A DNA stretch of 64,000 bases from Massilia kyonggiensis (GTDB lineage: Bacteria; Pseudomonadota; Gammaproteobacteria; Burkholderiales; Burkholderiaceae_D), in NCBI RefSeq assembly GCF_024756235.1, contig NZ_JANUGY010000016.1, positions 43,888 through 107,887 on the forward strand. Direction: 5' to 3'. This document shows positions 7,922 through 17,712 of this stretch, in pieces (position 1 is the first letter of the stretch; each line of letters starts with the position of its first letter). Below the pieces are notes generated by a model. That model was not told the origin of the DNA. It ran no database searches and was given only the letters and a program-made list of their open reading frames with translations. The translations under genes and the position numbers were made by a program.

Positions 7922-10900
7922 ATGGTCGCGTCCCGCGTCAGCCGGCGGTCGGTTGCGCACGCCACCATGAGGTTCCTGTTGAAAGAAGAAAAAGCGCTGC
8001 CGCCCGCAGCCGCCGGCGTCGCCGACGACGACGCCCCGCTGCGCGCCGAACTCTTTACTGCCGCCCAGATGGCCGTCCACGGCCGCCGCCTCGCCGCGCG
8101 CCATCAACTGGCCGACCAGGCGGGCAGCGACCGCCTGCTGGATCGCCTGGACGACAATGCCGCCGTCATCGCCGATGCCTGCGCCGGCCTCGCCCGCGCG
8201 GCCCGTGCCGGCGTGCGCCTGCCGCCGGCGGCCGACGCGCTGCTCGACCACGCCTGGCTGATCGACGATCACGTCCGCCGCGCACGCCGCGCGCTACCGG
8301 ACGACGACTGCCGCGCGCTGCCCTGTCTGCAGGACCCGGATGCACGCGGCAATCCGCGCGCGTACCAGCTGGCGCTGGACGTGATCGCGCATGGCGACGG
8401 CCGGCTGGACGCGGAAAGCCTCGCGCGCTTCGTCGCCGCGTACCAGGAAGGCGCGCCGCTGGCACTGGCGGAACTGTCGGCGTTGCCGGTCATGCTGCGC
8501 CTCGGGCTGATTGAGAACCTGCGCCGCCTCGCCGTGCGCCAGGCGGATACCCGCCGCCAGCGCGCGCAGGCCAACCGCTGGGCCGACCGCATGACGGCGC
8601 GGGCCGAGGAGCGTCCCGGCGACTTGATCCTCGTCGTGGCCGACATGGTGCGCGACGTGCAGCCGATGAGTTCCGGCTTCGTGGCCGAACTCGCGCGCCG
8701 GCTCCAGGGCCGCGGCGGTCCGCTCACGCAGGCCTTGCAATGGATCGCCACGCGTCTCGCGGACGAAGGCCGCACGATCGACCAGGCCATCCAGGCCGAC
8801 GTCACGCAGCAGGCCGCCGACGACGTCTCGGTCGCGAACTCCATCGCCAGCCTGCGCCTGCTGGGCAGCATGGACTGGCGCGAATTCGTCGAGACGATGA
8901 GCGCCGTCGAGCAGGCGCTGCGCGGCGACCCGGCCGGCGTCTACGGCCGCATGGACGGCGCCACGCGCGACCATTACCGTCACGTGATCGGGCGCCTCGC
9001 GTGCCAGAGCGGCCGGCGCGAGATCGAGGTGGCGACGGAGGCGCTGGCGCTGGCGGCGGAAGGGCATGACGCGCGCCGGCGCCACGTGGGCCACTACCTG
9101 GCCGGCGAAGGTTTGGCCGCGCTGAAGCAGCGTCTGAACATGCGTCCCGGCCGGGTACGTGCACTGCCGGCCTGGCTGGGCGCCGTCGGCGCGTGCACCG
9201 CGGCGTTCGCGGGGGCGGCCGTCGTTCATGCGGCGCAGGACGGCGCCGGTCCTCCACTGCTCGTCGCGATCGGCCTGCTGGGCGCGCTCGGGGCGAGCCG
9301 GCTGGCACTGGCCCTTGTGGATTTGATGGCCGCGCGGCTCGTCGCGCCGGCGCCGCTGCCGCGCATGGATTTCGGCGCCGGCATCCCGCCCGACGCCCGC
9401 GCCATCGTCGTCGTGCCCGCGCTGCTGTACAGCCGCGACAACGTGACGGCCCTCGTCGAGGCGCTGGAGGTGCACTACCTCGCCAACCGCGATCCGCATC
9501 TGCGCTTCTGCCTCCTGACCGACCTGCCCGACGCGCCGCAGCAAGACGTGTTCGGCGACGCCGACCTGATCGAACAGGCGCGCGCCGCCATCGAAGCGCT
9601 GAATGCGAAACACGGCGAGCACCGGCCGTTCCTGCTGCTGCACCGCCAGCGCACGTGGAGCGACGGCGAGGGCGCCTGGATCGGCCGCGAACGCAAGCGC
9701 GGCAAGCTGGAAGACCTGAACGCGTTCCTGCTGCGCGGCGAGCGCGCGCCGTTCGCCGTGATCGAAGGTCCCGTCGACGGCCTGGACGAGATCCGCTACG
9801 TGATCACGGTGGACGCCGAGACCCGCCTGCCGCGCGACGCCGCCCGCGCCTTCGTCGCGACGATGGCGCATCCGCTGAACCACCCCGTGCTCGACGACGC
9901 GGGCCGGCGCGTGGTGGCCGGCCACGGCCTGCTGCAGCCGCGCATGACGGCCGCGCTGCCGCCAGAGCATGCGTCGCGCTACGAACGCCTGTGCGGCGGC
10001 GGCGCACCCGGCATCGACCACGACCTGTTCGGCGAAAGCACGTTCGCGGGCCAGGGCATCTACGACGTGGCCGCGTACGACCGCGTGCTGCGCGGACGCC
10101 TGCCGGAGGACCGCGTGCTGTCGCACGATTTGCTGGAAGGCTGCTACCTGCGTGCCGGCCGGACCCGCGACGCGCACGTCGTGGCGCCGTGCCCGGCGCG
10201 CTACAGCGACGACGTCGCCCGCCGCCATCGCGCGATCCGCGGCGACTGGCAACTGGCCGGCTGGCTGCGCGACCGCGTGCCGCGGGCGGACGGCAGCCGG
10301 GAAGCGAATCCGTTGCCGCCGCTGGCGCGCTGGACGCTGTTCGACAGCCTGCGCCGCAGCCTCGTCGCGCCCGCGCTGTGCATCCTGCTGGTGTTGTGCT
10401 GGGCGCTGCTGCCGGCGCCCCCGTTCTGGAGCGCGGCCGTGCTGGCCGTGTTCTTCGTGCCGTTCGCGCTGCGCACGCTCGTCGCCCTGGCCGACAAGCC
10501 GCACGACGTCGCGCCCGGCGCGCACCTGCTGCATTGCGCGCACGACGCGCGCATCGGCCTGTATCACGCGCTGCTGGACACGGCTTTCCTGCCGCACGAG
10601 GCCAGCTACAGCGTGGATGCGATCGCGCGCGGCGCGTGGCGCATGCTTGTGTCGAAACGGCGCCGCCTGGAATGGCGCGCACCCACCCTGTCGCGTTCCA
10701 GCACGGACATGGAGTCGAACTGGCAGAACATGTGGTTCGCGCCCGCGTTCGCGGTGGGCGTGGCCGTGCTGCTCAGCTTTGCGAATCCGCTGGCGCTGTT
10801 CGCGGCCGCGCCCCTGCTGCTGCTGTGGTTCCTGTCGCCCGTGGTGGCGTGGTGGGTCAGCCTGCCGGCCGCGCGTCACGCACCGCACCTGGCGGACGCG

Positions 10901-13900
10901 CAGCGCCGCTTCCTGCGCACGACGGCGCGCCGCACGTGGGCATTCTTCGAGGACCACGTCACCGCGGAGGAGAACTGGCTGCCGCCGGACCACGTGCAGG
11001 AACACCCGGCACCCGTCGTGGCACACCGCACGTCGCCCTCGAGCATGGGCCTCGCGCTGCTGGCCAACGTGACGGCCTGGGACTTCGGCTATGCGGCCAC
11101 GGGCGACCTGCTGGCGCGCACCCGCGCGACACTCCAGACGATGGGCCGGCTGGAGCGCCGGCGCGGCCATTTCCACGACGGGTACGATACGCGCACGCTG
11201 GCGCCGCTGTCCGCGTCGGTCAGCGGCAGCGGCAGCGGCAACCTGGCGGCGCACCTGCTCACGCTCGCCGCCGGCATCGAACGGCTGGCCGACGAACCGA
11301 TCGCCTCCAGCCGCGCGCTGGACGGCATCCGCGACACGCTGGACGTCGTCGAAGAACACGCCGCGCCCGCCGTGCGCGCGGCGATCGCCGCGCTGCGCCT
11401 GCACCTGACGCCGGAGCGCTGCCGCGCCGCGGGCACCTTGCCGGGCCTCGCCGACTGCCTGCAGGCGCTGGCGCGCGACGCCGAGGCGCTGTGTGCCGCC
11501 GTGCCGGACGACGCCGAACCGCAGCTGCGCGACTGGGCCGGCAGGCTGGCGCGCCAAGCGGCGGCCGCGCAGGCGGACCTGCTGGCGATGGCGCCGTGGA
11601 TGCGCGTCGTGCAGGAATACGTGATCGATTCGAGCCTGACTCGCATCCCGACCGTGCGCGAGCTGGCCGGCTTCGGCATGAAGGCGCCCGGCGACGACCT
11701 GGAGCCGGACGAGCGCACGCGCCAGCAGCTGCTCGCCGGCCTCGTCGCGGAAGGCAGCGCGAACGCGCGTGTGCGCCTGGAGGAGATCGAACAGCTGGCC
11801 CGCGCCGCGCGCGACTGCGCCGACATGGACCTTGGCCTGCTGGCCGACGAAGATCCGGGACTGCTCGCATCGGATGCGCGCCTGGCCATCTTCACCGGCA
11901 TCGCGCGCGGCCAGCTCGCGCAGGAACACTGGTACGCGCTGGGCCGCCAGTTGTGCCGCGCGTACGGCCAGCAAATGCTGTTGTCGTCGAACGGCGCGCT
12001 GGACGCGTACCTGGCGCCGCTGCTGGTGATGCCGACGTACCGCGACACGCTGCTGGACCGGACGTATCGCGGCATCGTCCACGCGCAGGCCGAATACGGC
12101 CGCCGCCGCGACGTGCCGTGGGGCTTTGCGGCGTCCGGCTGCAACGCGATGGACGCGGCGCTGCAGTACCAGGTCCGCGCATTCGGCGTGCCCGAGGCGA
12201 GCACGCAGCGGACGCCGGGCGAGGACCTCGTCGTCGCACCGTACGCCGCGATGCTGGCCTTGATGGTCGAGCCGGAGCGCGCCTGCGCCAACCTGGAACG
12301 CATGGCGCAGCTGGGCTTCACGGGCCGCTACGGTTTCCATGAAGCCGTCGACTACACGCCGGCGCGGCGGCCCGCGGGCCAGGCGCACGCCGTCGTGCGC
12401 GCGTTCATGGCGCACCACCAGGGCATGGGTTTCCTTGCGCTGTCTTATCTGCTGCACGACCGGCCCATGCAGCGCCGCTTCGCCGCCGAACCGCAGTTCC
12501 AGGCCGCATTGCCGCTGCTGCAGGAGCCGGCCCCGCCGGCCGGCACGGGGCGGCACGTGGAGACCGGGGATGCGCGCCAGCCCGCGACAACGGCCGACAC
12601 GACCGCGCGCACGGTGACGCGGCCGGATGCCGCGCCGCAGGACGTGCAGCTGCTGTCCAACGGCCGCTACCACGTGATGGTGACGGCGGGCGGCGCCGGC
12701 TACAGCGCCTGGCGCGACCAGGTTCTCACGCGCTGGCGCGGGGATCCGACCGCCGACGACAGCGGCCATGTCTGCTACGTGCGCGACGTTGACAGCGGCG
12801 CCGTGTGGTCGAACGCGTGGCGGCCCACGCTGGCGCGTCCCGAGCATTACGAAGCCCGGTTCTCCGAAGGCCGCGCGGCATTCCGCCGGCGCGACCACGG
12901 CATCGAACTGCACACGGAAATCACCGTCGCGCCCGACGACGACGTCGAACTGCGCCGCCTGCGCATCGCCAACCGGACGGGCGCTACGCGCACCATCGAG
13001 CTGACGAGCCATGCGGAGGTGGTGCCGGCAGCCGTGCAGGTGGAGATCCTGGCGGAGCAGGGCGCGAGCCTGTGCGCGCGCGATCGGTACTGGCTGTTGA
13101 ACGTGATGACGGTGCACGGCGCGGACGCACCCGAAGCGCAGTTCGGGACCGGCCGCGCCATGCCCGATCCGGCGCTGGCCATCCGCCGCGTCCTCACGCT
13201 GGCACCGCACCAGGAAGCGACGATCGACGTTGTGCTGGGCGTGGCGGAGACGCGCGACCACGCGCTGCGCCTGATCGACAAATACAGCGACCGCCACGTG
13301 GCCGACCGCGTGCCCGAACTCGCGTGGACGCACGGCCAGGTCATGCTGCGCCAGTTGAACGCGAGCGAGGCGGACGCCCAGCTGTATGCGCGCCTGGCCG
13401 GCAGCGTGCTGTATCCGCAGCCCGCGCTGCGCGCCGATCCGGCCGTCATCGCGCGCAACCAGCGTGGCCGCGCCGACCTGGAAGCGCTCGGCATTCCGGG
13501 CGGCCGTCCCCTCGTGCTGCTGCACCTGCGCGACGCCGCCAACCTCGACCTCGCGCGCGAGCTGGTCCAGGCGTACACGTGGTGGCGGGCGAAAGGGCTC
13601 GCCGCGAACCTCGTGATCTGGTGCGACGGTCCGGTGGCGCTGCACGACGAGGTTGCGCACCTGCCAGGGGCGGGGGGCGTGTTCTTGTGCGCCTCCGAGC
13701 AGCTGACGATGGAAGACCGCATGCTGATGCAGGCCGTGGCGCGCGTGGTCTTGGCGGACGGGCAGGGCAGCCTCGCCGAACAACTGCGCCGCGCTGACGC
13801 GCGCAAGGTGGAACTGCCGCCGGCGCTCGTGCCGGCAGCGAAACCGGCGCAGTACGAAACGGCCGCGCCGGCCGTGCCGGCACTCGTGTTCGGCAACGGC

Positions 13901-16045
13901 ATCGGCGGCTTTACGGCCGACGGGCGCGAATACGTCATCCGCACGGGCCCTGGCCGGCACACGCCGGCGCCCTGGGGCAACGTGCTGGCGAGCCCGATGT
14001 TCGGCACGGTGATCTCGGACGGCGGCCAGGCGTACAGCTGGAACCAGAACGCCCATGAATTCCGCCTGACGCCATGGGACGGCGGGGAGGTTTTTTATCT
14101 GCGCGACGAACAGACGGGCGTGTTCTGGTCGCCCACGGCGCTGCCGGCGCCGTCCGGCGGCGACCACGTCACGCGCCACGGCTACGGCTACAGCGTGTTC
14201 GAGCATGCGGCGCACGGCATCCGCAGCGAGCTGCTGACGTATGTGGCGCTGGACGCGCCGCTGAAGCACATCGTGCTCAAGCTGCGCAACGAGGGAACCA
14301 CGCCGCGGCGCCTGTCCGTCACGGGCTACGTGGAATGGGTGCTGGGCGAGCTGCGCGCGGAATCCGCGCCGCACGTGGTGACGGAACAGGATCCCGTCAG
14401 CGGCGCACTGTTCGCCCGCAATGCATGGAACGGGGATTTCGCCGGCCGCGTCGCGTTCTTCCACCTCGATGCCGAATACGTGGCGTTTACCTGCGACCGC
14501 GCGGAATTCATCGGCCGCGACGGCAGTCTCGCCCATCCCGCCGCGCTCGGGCGCACGACGCTGTCGGGCCGCAGCGGCGCCGCGCTGGATCCGTGCGCGG
14601 CGCTGCAGACCGTCGTCGACCTGGCGCCGGGCGAAGAGCAGGAACTCGTGTTCATGCTGGGCGTGGGCGGACGCCGCAACCTGGACGCCACCGGCATGGT
14701 CCAGCGCCACAGCGGGCTGGCTGCCGCCGCCGCCGACCTGGCGCGCGTGCGCGACTTCTGGGACGACACGCTGGGCGCCGTCCGCATCGAGACGCCGGAG
14801 CCGGCGCTCGACGTGCTCGTCAACGGCTGGTTGATGTATCAGGCGATCGCGTGCCGCATGTGGGCGCGCAGCAGTCATGACCAGTCGGTCGGCGCGTACC
14901 GCTTCCGCGACCAGCTGCAGGATGCGATGGCCGCCGTGCACGTGCGCCCGGAACTGCTGCGCGATCACATCCTGCTGTTCGCCGGCCACCAGTTCGTGGA
15001 AGGCGACGTGCAGCGCTGGTGGCATCCGCCGACCGGACGCGGCGAGCGCACGTCCAGCCCCGACGACGCCCTGTGGCTGCCGCTCGCCGTGCACCGCTAC
15101 GTCGGCGTCACGGGGGACTACGCGCTGCTGGACGAGATCGCGCCGTTCATCGAAGGCCGCGCGCTCAGGCAGGACGAGGCGGCATATTGCGACCTGCCGG
15201 ACCGTTCGCAGGAACAGGCCAGCATCTACGAACACTGCGTGCGTGCGCTGCGCCGCGCCCTCGTGTTCGGCCCGCACGGCCTGCCGCCCGGCGGCAGCGG
15301 CGAGAGCGTCCGGCTCGGGTTCTTCCTGTACGACGTGCTGTGCCGCTTCGCCGAACTCGCCGAGCGCCGCGGCGACTACGGCTTCTGCACGACGTGCCGC
15401 AGCGCGGCCCAGGTCCTCGCCCACAACATCGACGGCAACGCATGGGACGACGCGAGCCGCATCGATGTGGCCACGCAAAGCTGGGCCGTGCTGTCCGGCG
15501 CGGCCGACCGGGACCGCGCGCGCAGCGCGATGGAGGCGGTGGATGCGGATCTCGTGCGCGACGGCGGCGACCAGGACACGCAGGCGGCGATCTGGGCGGC
15601 GATGGCGTTCGCGCACCTGGGCGACACGGAGCGCGCGTGGGCACTGGCGCGCCTGCTCGTTCCGGTCGAGCGAGCGCACACGGCGCCGTATGTGATGACG
15701 GCAAGCTGGTACGCGGGCTCGGCCGGCTGGATGTACCGGTTGATCGTCGAATCGTTGCTCGGTGTGACGCGAGCCGGCGAAACCTTGACCTTGATGCCAC
15801 GCCTGCCTGCCGGCTGGGAAGGCTTCCGTCTACACTACCGCTACCGCGGCAGCCACTACACGATCGCCGTGCGGCGCGCGGACGAGCCGCTGCTCCAGGT
15901 GGACGGGGTGGCGCAGCAGGGCAATACGATCGCGCTGGTGGACGACGGCCGGACGCACGAGGTGGAACTGCACGTGGCCAGCCGCCACGACGACACGCAA
16001 ATGGATAAGCCCTTAAAGTTTGTCAATAAATTAATATCTAATTGA
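7922..16045 (+). CDS. ndvB: Cyclic beta-1,2-glucan synthase (NdvB/ChvB type)
   Basis: Giant inner-membrane enzyme of 2707 residues, close to the 2700-2900 of NdvB/ChvB/Cgs. Hydrophobic blocks near 410-475, 810-860 and 936-982 give about six membrane helices. The GT84 glycosyltransferase region lies between the first two blocks (TVDAETRLPRDAARAF, FGESTFAGQGIYDVAAYDRV). A glycoamylase-like region at about 1010-1510 has PWGFAASGCNAMDAA and MAHHQGMGFLALSYL. Two carbohydrate-binding-like modules follow, then a C-terminal GH94 phosphorylase domain (about 2300-2650) with FRDQLQDAM. Family members polymerise UDP-glucose, cyclise the chain and set its length by phosphorolysis; the product is a periplasmic osmoregulated glucan. 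ATG at 7967 is an alternative start, as neither start has a clear ribosome site. The last ten codons are AT-rich, unlike the rest. Confidence 0.95.
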   Translation: MVASRVSRRSVAHATMRFLLKEEKALPPAAAGVADDDAPLRAELFTAAQMAVHGRRLAARHQLADQAGSDRLLDRLDDNAAVIADACAGLARAARAGVRLPPAADALLDHAWLIDDHVRRARRALPDDDCRALPCLQDPDARGNPRAYQLALDVIAHGDGRLDAESLARFVAAYQEGAPLALAELSALPVMLRLGLIENLRRLAVRQADTRRQRAQANRWADRMTARAEERPGDLILVVADMVRDVQPMSSGFVAELARRLQGRGGPLTQALQWIATRLADEGRTIDQAIQADVTQQAADDVSVANSIASLRLLGSMDWREFVETMSAVEQALRGDPAGVYGRMDGATRDHYRHVIGRLACQSGRREIEVATEALALAAEGHDARRRHVGHYLAGEGLAALKQRLNMRPGRVRALPAWLGAVGACTAAFAGAAVVHAAQDGAGPPLLVAIGLLGALGASRLALALVDLMAARLVAPAPLPRMDFGAGIPPDARAIVVVPALLYSRDNVTALVEALEVHYLANRDPHLRFCLLTDLPDAPQQDVFGDADLIEQARAAIEALNAKHGEHRPFLLLHRQRTWSDGEGAWIGRERKRGKLEDLNAFLLRGERAPFAVIEGPVDGLDEIRYVITVDAETRLPRDAARAFVATMAHPLNHPVLDDAGRRVVAGHGLLQPRMTAALPPEHASRYERLCGGGAPGIDHDLFGESTFAGQGIYDVAAYDRVLRGRLPEDRVLSHDLLEGCYLRAGRTRDAHVVAPCPARYSDDVARRHRAIRGDWQLAGWLRDRVPRADGSREANPLPPLARWTLFDSLRRSLVAPALCILLVLCWALLPAPPFWSAAVLAVFFVPFALRTLVALADKPHDVAPGAHLLHCAHDARIGLYHALLDTAFLPHEASYSVDAIARGAWRMLVSKRRRLEWRAPTLSRSSTDMESNWQNMWFAPAFAVGVAVLLSFANPLALFAAAPLLLLWFLSPVVAWWVSLPAARHAPHLADAQRRFLRTTARRTWAFFEDHVTAEENWLPPDHVQEHPAPVVAHRTSPSSMGLALLANVTAWDFGYAATGDLLARTRATLQTMGRLERRRGHFHDGYDTRTLAPLSASVSGSGSGNLAAHLLTLAAGIERLADEPIASSRALDGIRDTLDVVEEHAAPAVRAAIAALRLHLTPERCRAAGTLPGLADCLQALARDAEALCAAVPDDAEPQLRDWAGRLARQAAAAQADLLAMAPWMRVVQEYVIDSSLTRIPTVRELAGFGMKAPGDDLEPDERTRQQLLAGLVAEGSANARVRLEEIEQLARAARDCADMDLGLLADEDPGLLASDARLAIFTGIARGQLAQEHWYALGRQLCRAYGQQMLLSSNGALDAYLAPLLVMPTYRDTLLDRTYRGIVHAQAEYGRRRDVPWGFAASGCNAMDAALQYQVRAFGVPEASTQRTPGEDLVVAPYAAMLALMVEPERACANLERMAQLGFTGRYGFHEAVDYTPARRPAGQAHAVVRAFMAHHQGMGFLALSYLLHDRPMQRRFAAEPQFQAALPLLQEPAPPAGTGRHVETGDARQPATTADTTARTVTRPDAAPQDVQLLSNGRYHVMVTAGGAGYSAWRDQVLTRWRGDPTADDSGHVCYVRDVDSGAVWSNAWRPTLARPEHYEARFSEGRAAFRRRDHGIELHTEITVAPDDDVELRRLRIANRTGATRTIELTSHAEVVPAAVQVEILAEQGASLCARDRYWLLNVMTVHGADAPEAQFGTGRAMPDPALAIRRVLTLAPHQEATIDVVLGVAETRDHALRLIDKYSDRHVADRVPELAWTHGQVMLRQLNASEADAQLYARLAGSVLYPQPALRADPAVIARNQRGRADLEALGIPGGRPLVLLHLRDAANLDLARELVQAYTWWRAKGLAANLVIWCDGPVALHDEVAHLPGAGGVFLCASEQLTMEDRMLMQAVARVVLADGQGSLAEQLRRADARKVELPPALVPAAKPAQYETAAPAVPALVFGNGIGGFTADGREYVIRTGPGRHTPAPWGNVLASPMFGTVISDGGQAYSWNQNAHEFRLTPWDGGEVFYLRDEQTGVFWSPTALPAPSGGDHVTRHGYGYSVFEHAAHGIRSELLTYVALDAPLKHIVLKLRNEGTTPRRLSVTGYVEWVLGELRAESAPHVVTEQDPVSGALFARNAWNGDFAGRVAFFHLDAEYVAFTCDRAEFIGRDGSLAHPAALGRTTLSGRSGAALDPCAALQTVVDLAPGEEQELVFMLGVGGRRNLDATGMVQRHSGLAAAAADLARVRDFWDDTLGAVRIETPEPALDVLVNGWLMYQAIACRMWARSSHDQSVGAYRFRDQLQDAMAAVHVRPELLRDHILLFAGHQFVEGDVQRWWHPPTGRGERTSSPDDALWLPLAVHRYVGVTGDYALLDEIAPFIEGRALRQDEAAYCDLPDRSQEQASIYEHCVRALRRALVFGPHGLPPGGSGESVRLGFFLYDVLCRFAELAERRGDYGFCTTCRSAAQVLAHNIDGNAWDDASRIDVATQSWAVLSGAADRDRARSAMEAVDADLVRDGGDQDTQAAIWAAMAFAHLGDTERAWALARLLVPVERAHTAPYVMTASWYAGSAGWMYRLIVESLLGVTRAGETLTLMPRLPAGWEGFRLHYRYRGSHYTIAVRRADEPLLQVDGVAQQGNTIALVDDGRTHEVELHVASRHDDTQMDKPLKFVNKLISN

Positions 16046-16048
16046 CAA
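16020..16048 (+). repeat. AT-rich inverted repeat over the ndvB stop codon
   Basis: TTGTCAAT (16020-16027) and ATTGACAA (16041-16048) are perfect 8-base inverted repeats around a 13-base loop that contains part of the last ndvB codons and the stop TGA (16043-16045). A short TTTTAT follows. It could be a weak terminator or a protein-binding dyad in front of the next gene. Confidence 0.4.
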
Positions 16049-16079
16049 TTTTATGAATCGTGGATCAAGGCCGACATGC

Positions 16080-16100
16080 ATGCAATTGCAAAAATTGCAT
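16080..16100 (+). promoter_or_regulatory. Perfect hairpin immediately before the metallohydrolase start codon
   Basis: ATGCAATT (16080-16087) and AATTGCAT (16093-16100) pair perfectly around a 5-base loop GCAAA. The stem ends one base before the ATG at 16102 and takes the place of a Shine-Dalgarno sequence, none of which is visible. It may limit translation initiation or be an operator dyad. Confidence 0.4.
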
Positions 16101-16101
16101 C

Positions 16102-17712
16102 ATGAAAACCTCAATCCCCACTCTCTCCCTGGTGCTGGCCGCAACCGGCGTGTTCAACCCTGCCGTGGCCGCGACGCTCGAACACCGCGAGTTCGATGCG
16201 ACCCTGCTCGCTCCCTATCATGGTGAAGTCCGCGATGCGCGCACGTTCACGCTCTCGTTCGAGTATCCCGGCCTGCACGCACGCCGTCCCGTGACGTGGC
16301 GCCTGGAACTCGTCGCGCCGTCCGGCCGCCGCGTCGCGCAGTGGCAGGGGCGGCTCGTGCTGGGCGGTACATCGCGTGACGTCGCCGTGCGCTGGTCGGG
16401 TGCGCTCGCCGGCCGCCGGCCCGCGCCCGGCATCTACCGCGTGCGCCTGCATGCCGTCAGCGGCAGCGAGACGGCCGACCAGGCCTGGGACATCGCCGTC
16501 GGCAGCGTGCCGGCGCCCGCGCTGCCCGCGTTTTCTCCGTTGCCGACGGGCCGCACGCGCATGATGGCCACGCCGGCGCCGGGCGCGCTGCCGTACACGG
16601 TCTATTATGGCAACCTGCACAGCCAGACGCGCGACAGCGACGGCGGCGCCCCGGTCGACAACTGCCACGGCGCGCAGGACCCGCAGACGGCACCGTACGG
16701 CCCGGACGCCGCCTATCCGTATGCGCGCAAGCACGGCCTGGACATCCTGATGGTCTCGGAGCACAACCACATGTACGACGGCTCGGACGGCACGAACGCG
16801 GACGCCGATCCCGCGCAAGCCCGGGCCAGGTACCAGGCCGGCCTGAATACGGCGCGCGAATATTCCGATGCGAATCCGGGCTTCCTGGCGTTGTATGGCA
16901 TGGAATGGGGCGTGATCGGCAACGGCGGCCACCTGAACATCTTCGACAGCGACGAGCTGCTCGGCTGGGAGAAGAACGCGAAGGGCGAGCTGCTTGCGGA
17001 TACGGCGACGGCCAAGAGCGACTATGCGGCGCTCTATTCCCTGATGCGCCAGCGCGGCCTGACCGGCCAGTTCAACCATCCGGCGCTCACCGGCCAGTTC
17101 ACCGTGAACGGCACGCCGCTCGCATACACGCCGGACGGCGATGCCGCGATGGCCTTGTGCGAAGTGGTGAACAGCTCCGCGTTTTCCGTCAGCGAGAACG
17201 AGGGCGAGACGCGGCGCAGCAATTTCGAGCTGGCTTGCAACAAGCTGCTGGAAGCGGGTTATCACGTGGCGTTCAGCAGCAACCAGGACAACCACTGCGC
17301 CAACTGGGGCGCGTCGTACACCAACCGCACCGCCGTGCTGGTCCCGAACGGCGTGCCGCTCTCGCGCGCCAGCTTCCTCGAGGCCCTGCGTGCGCGCCGC
17401 GTGTTCGCGACGATGGACAAGGATGCGCAGGTGGTCCTCACCGCGAACGGCCACCTGATGGGCGAACGGTTCGACAATACCGGCGCGCTGCGGCTGCAGG
17501 TCGCTTACGCCAGCGCGGCGGGCCGGCAGGCTGCGACGGTGGCGATCGTCGAGGGCGTCCCGGGGCGCAACGGCGACGTGAGCCAGCTGTCGGATAAGGC
17601 AGATGTCACGACGACGCCATCGCCGGGCGCGCATTTCTATTATGCGAAGGTGACGCAGGACGACGGCAGGATCCTGTGGTCGGCCCCGGTGTGGGTGACG
17701 CAGCAGCCCTAG
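16102..17712 (+). CDS. CehA/McbA-type PHP-fold metallohydrolase, exported
   Basis: A protein of 536 residues starting at ATG 16102, with a signal peptide (MKTSIPTLSLVLAATGVF, cleavage near AVAA-T). After a beta-rich N-terminal domain of about 150 residues comes a PHP-like metal site: GNLHSQT, SEHNH, GMEWG, HLNIF and NHPALTG, the pattern seen in CehA/McbA and DUF3604-type hydrolases. These enzymes hydrolyse phosphoesters, carbamates or related bonds with bound divalent metals; the substrate here is unknown. It follows the cyclic glucan synthase by 56 bases and could act on a periplasmic glucan substituent, but that is speculation. Its stop overlaps the stop of the convergent GDT1 gene within a CTAG at 17709-17712. 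Confidence 0.85.
   Translation: MKTSIPTLSLVLAATGVFNPAVAATLEHREFDATLLAPYHGEVRDARTFTLSFEYPGLHARRPVTWRLELVAPSGRRVAQWQGRLVLGGTSRDVAVRWSGALAGRRPAPGIYRVRLHAVSGSETADQAWDIAVGSVPAPALPAFSPLPTGRTRMMATPAPGALPYTVYYGNLHSQTRDSDGGAPVDNCHGAQDPQTAPYGPDAAYPYARKHGLDILMVSEHNHMYDGSDGTNADADPAQARARYQAGLNTAREYSDANPGFLALYGMEWGVIGNGGHLNIFDSDELLGWEKNAKGELLADTATAKSDYAALYSLMRQRGLTGQFNHPALTGQFTVNGTPLAYTPDGDAAMALCEVVNSSAFSVSENEGETRRSNFELACNKLLEAGYHVAFSSNQDNHCANWGASYTNRTAVLVPNGVPLSRASFLEALRARRVFATMDKDAQVVLTANGHLMGERFDNTGALRLQVAYASAAGRQAATVAIVEGVPGRNGDVSQLSDKADVTTTPSPGAHFYYAKVTQDDGRILWSAPVWVTQQP

Noticed and set aside
8294..15679. A very long open frame on the minus strand opposite the cyclic glucan synthase gene
   Set aside because: It mirrors the GC-rich codon bias of the real gene, has a low-complexity Arg/Ala/Gln-rich product and no recognisable domain.
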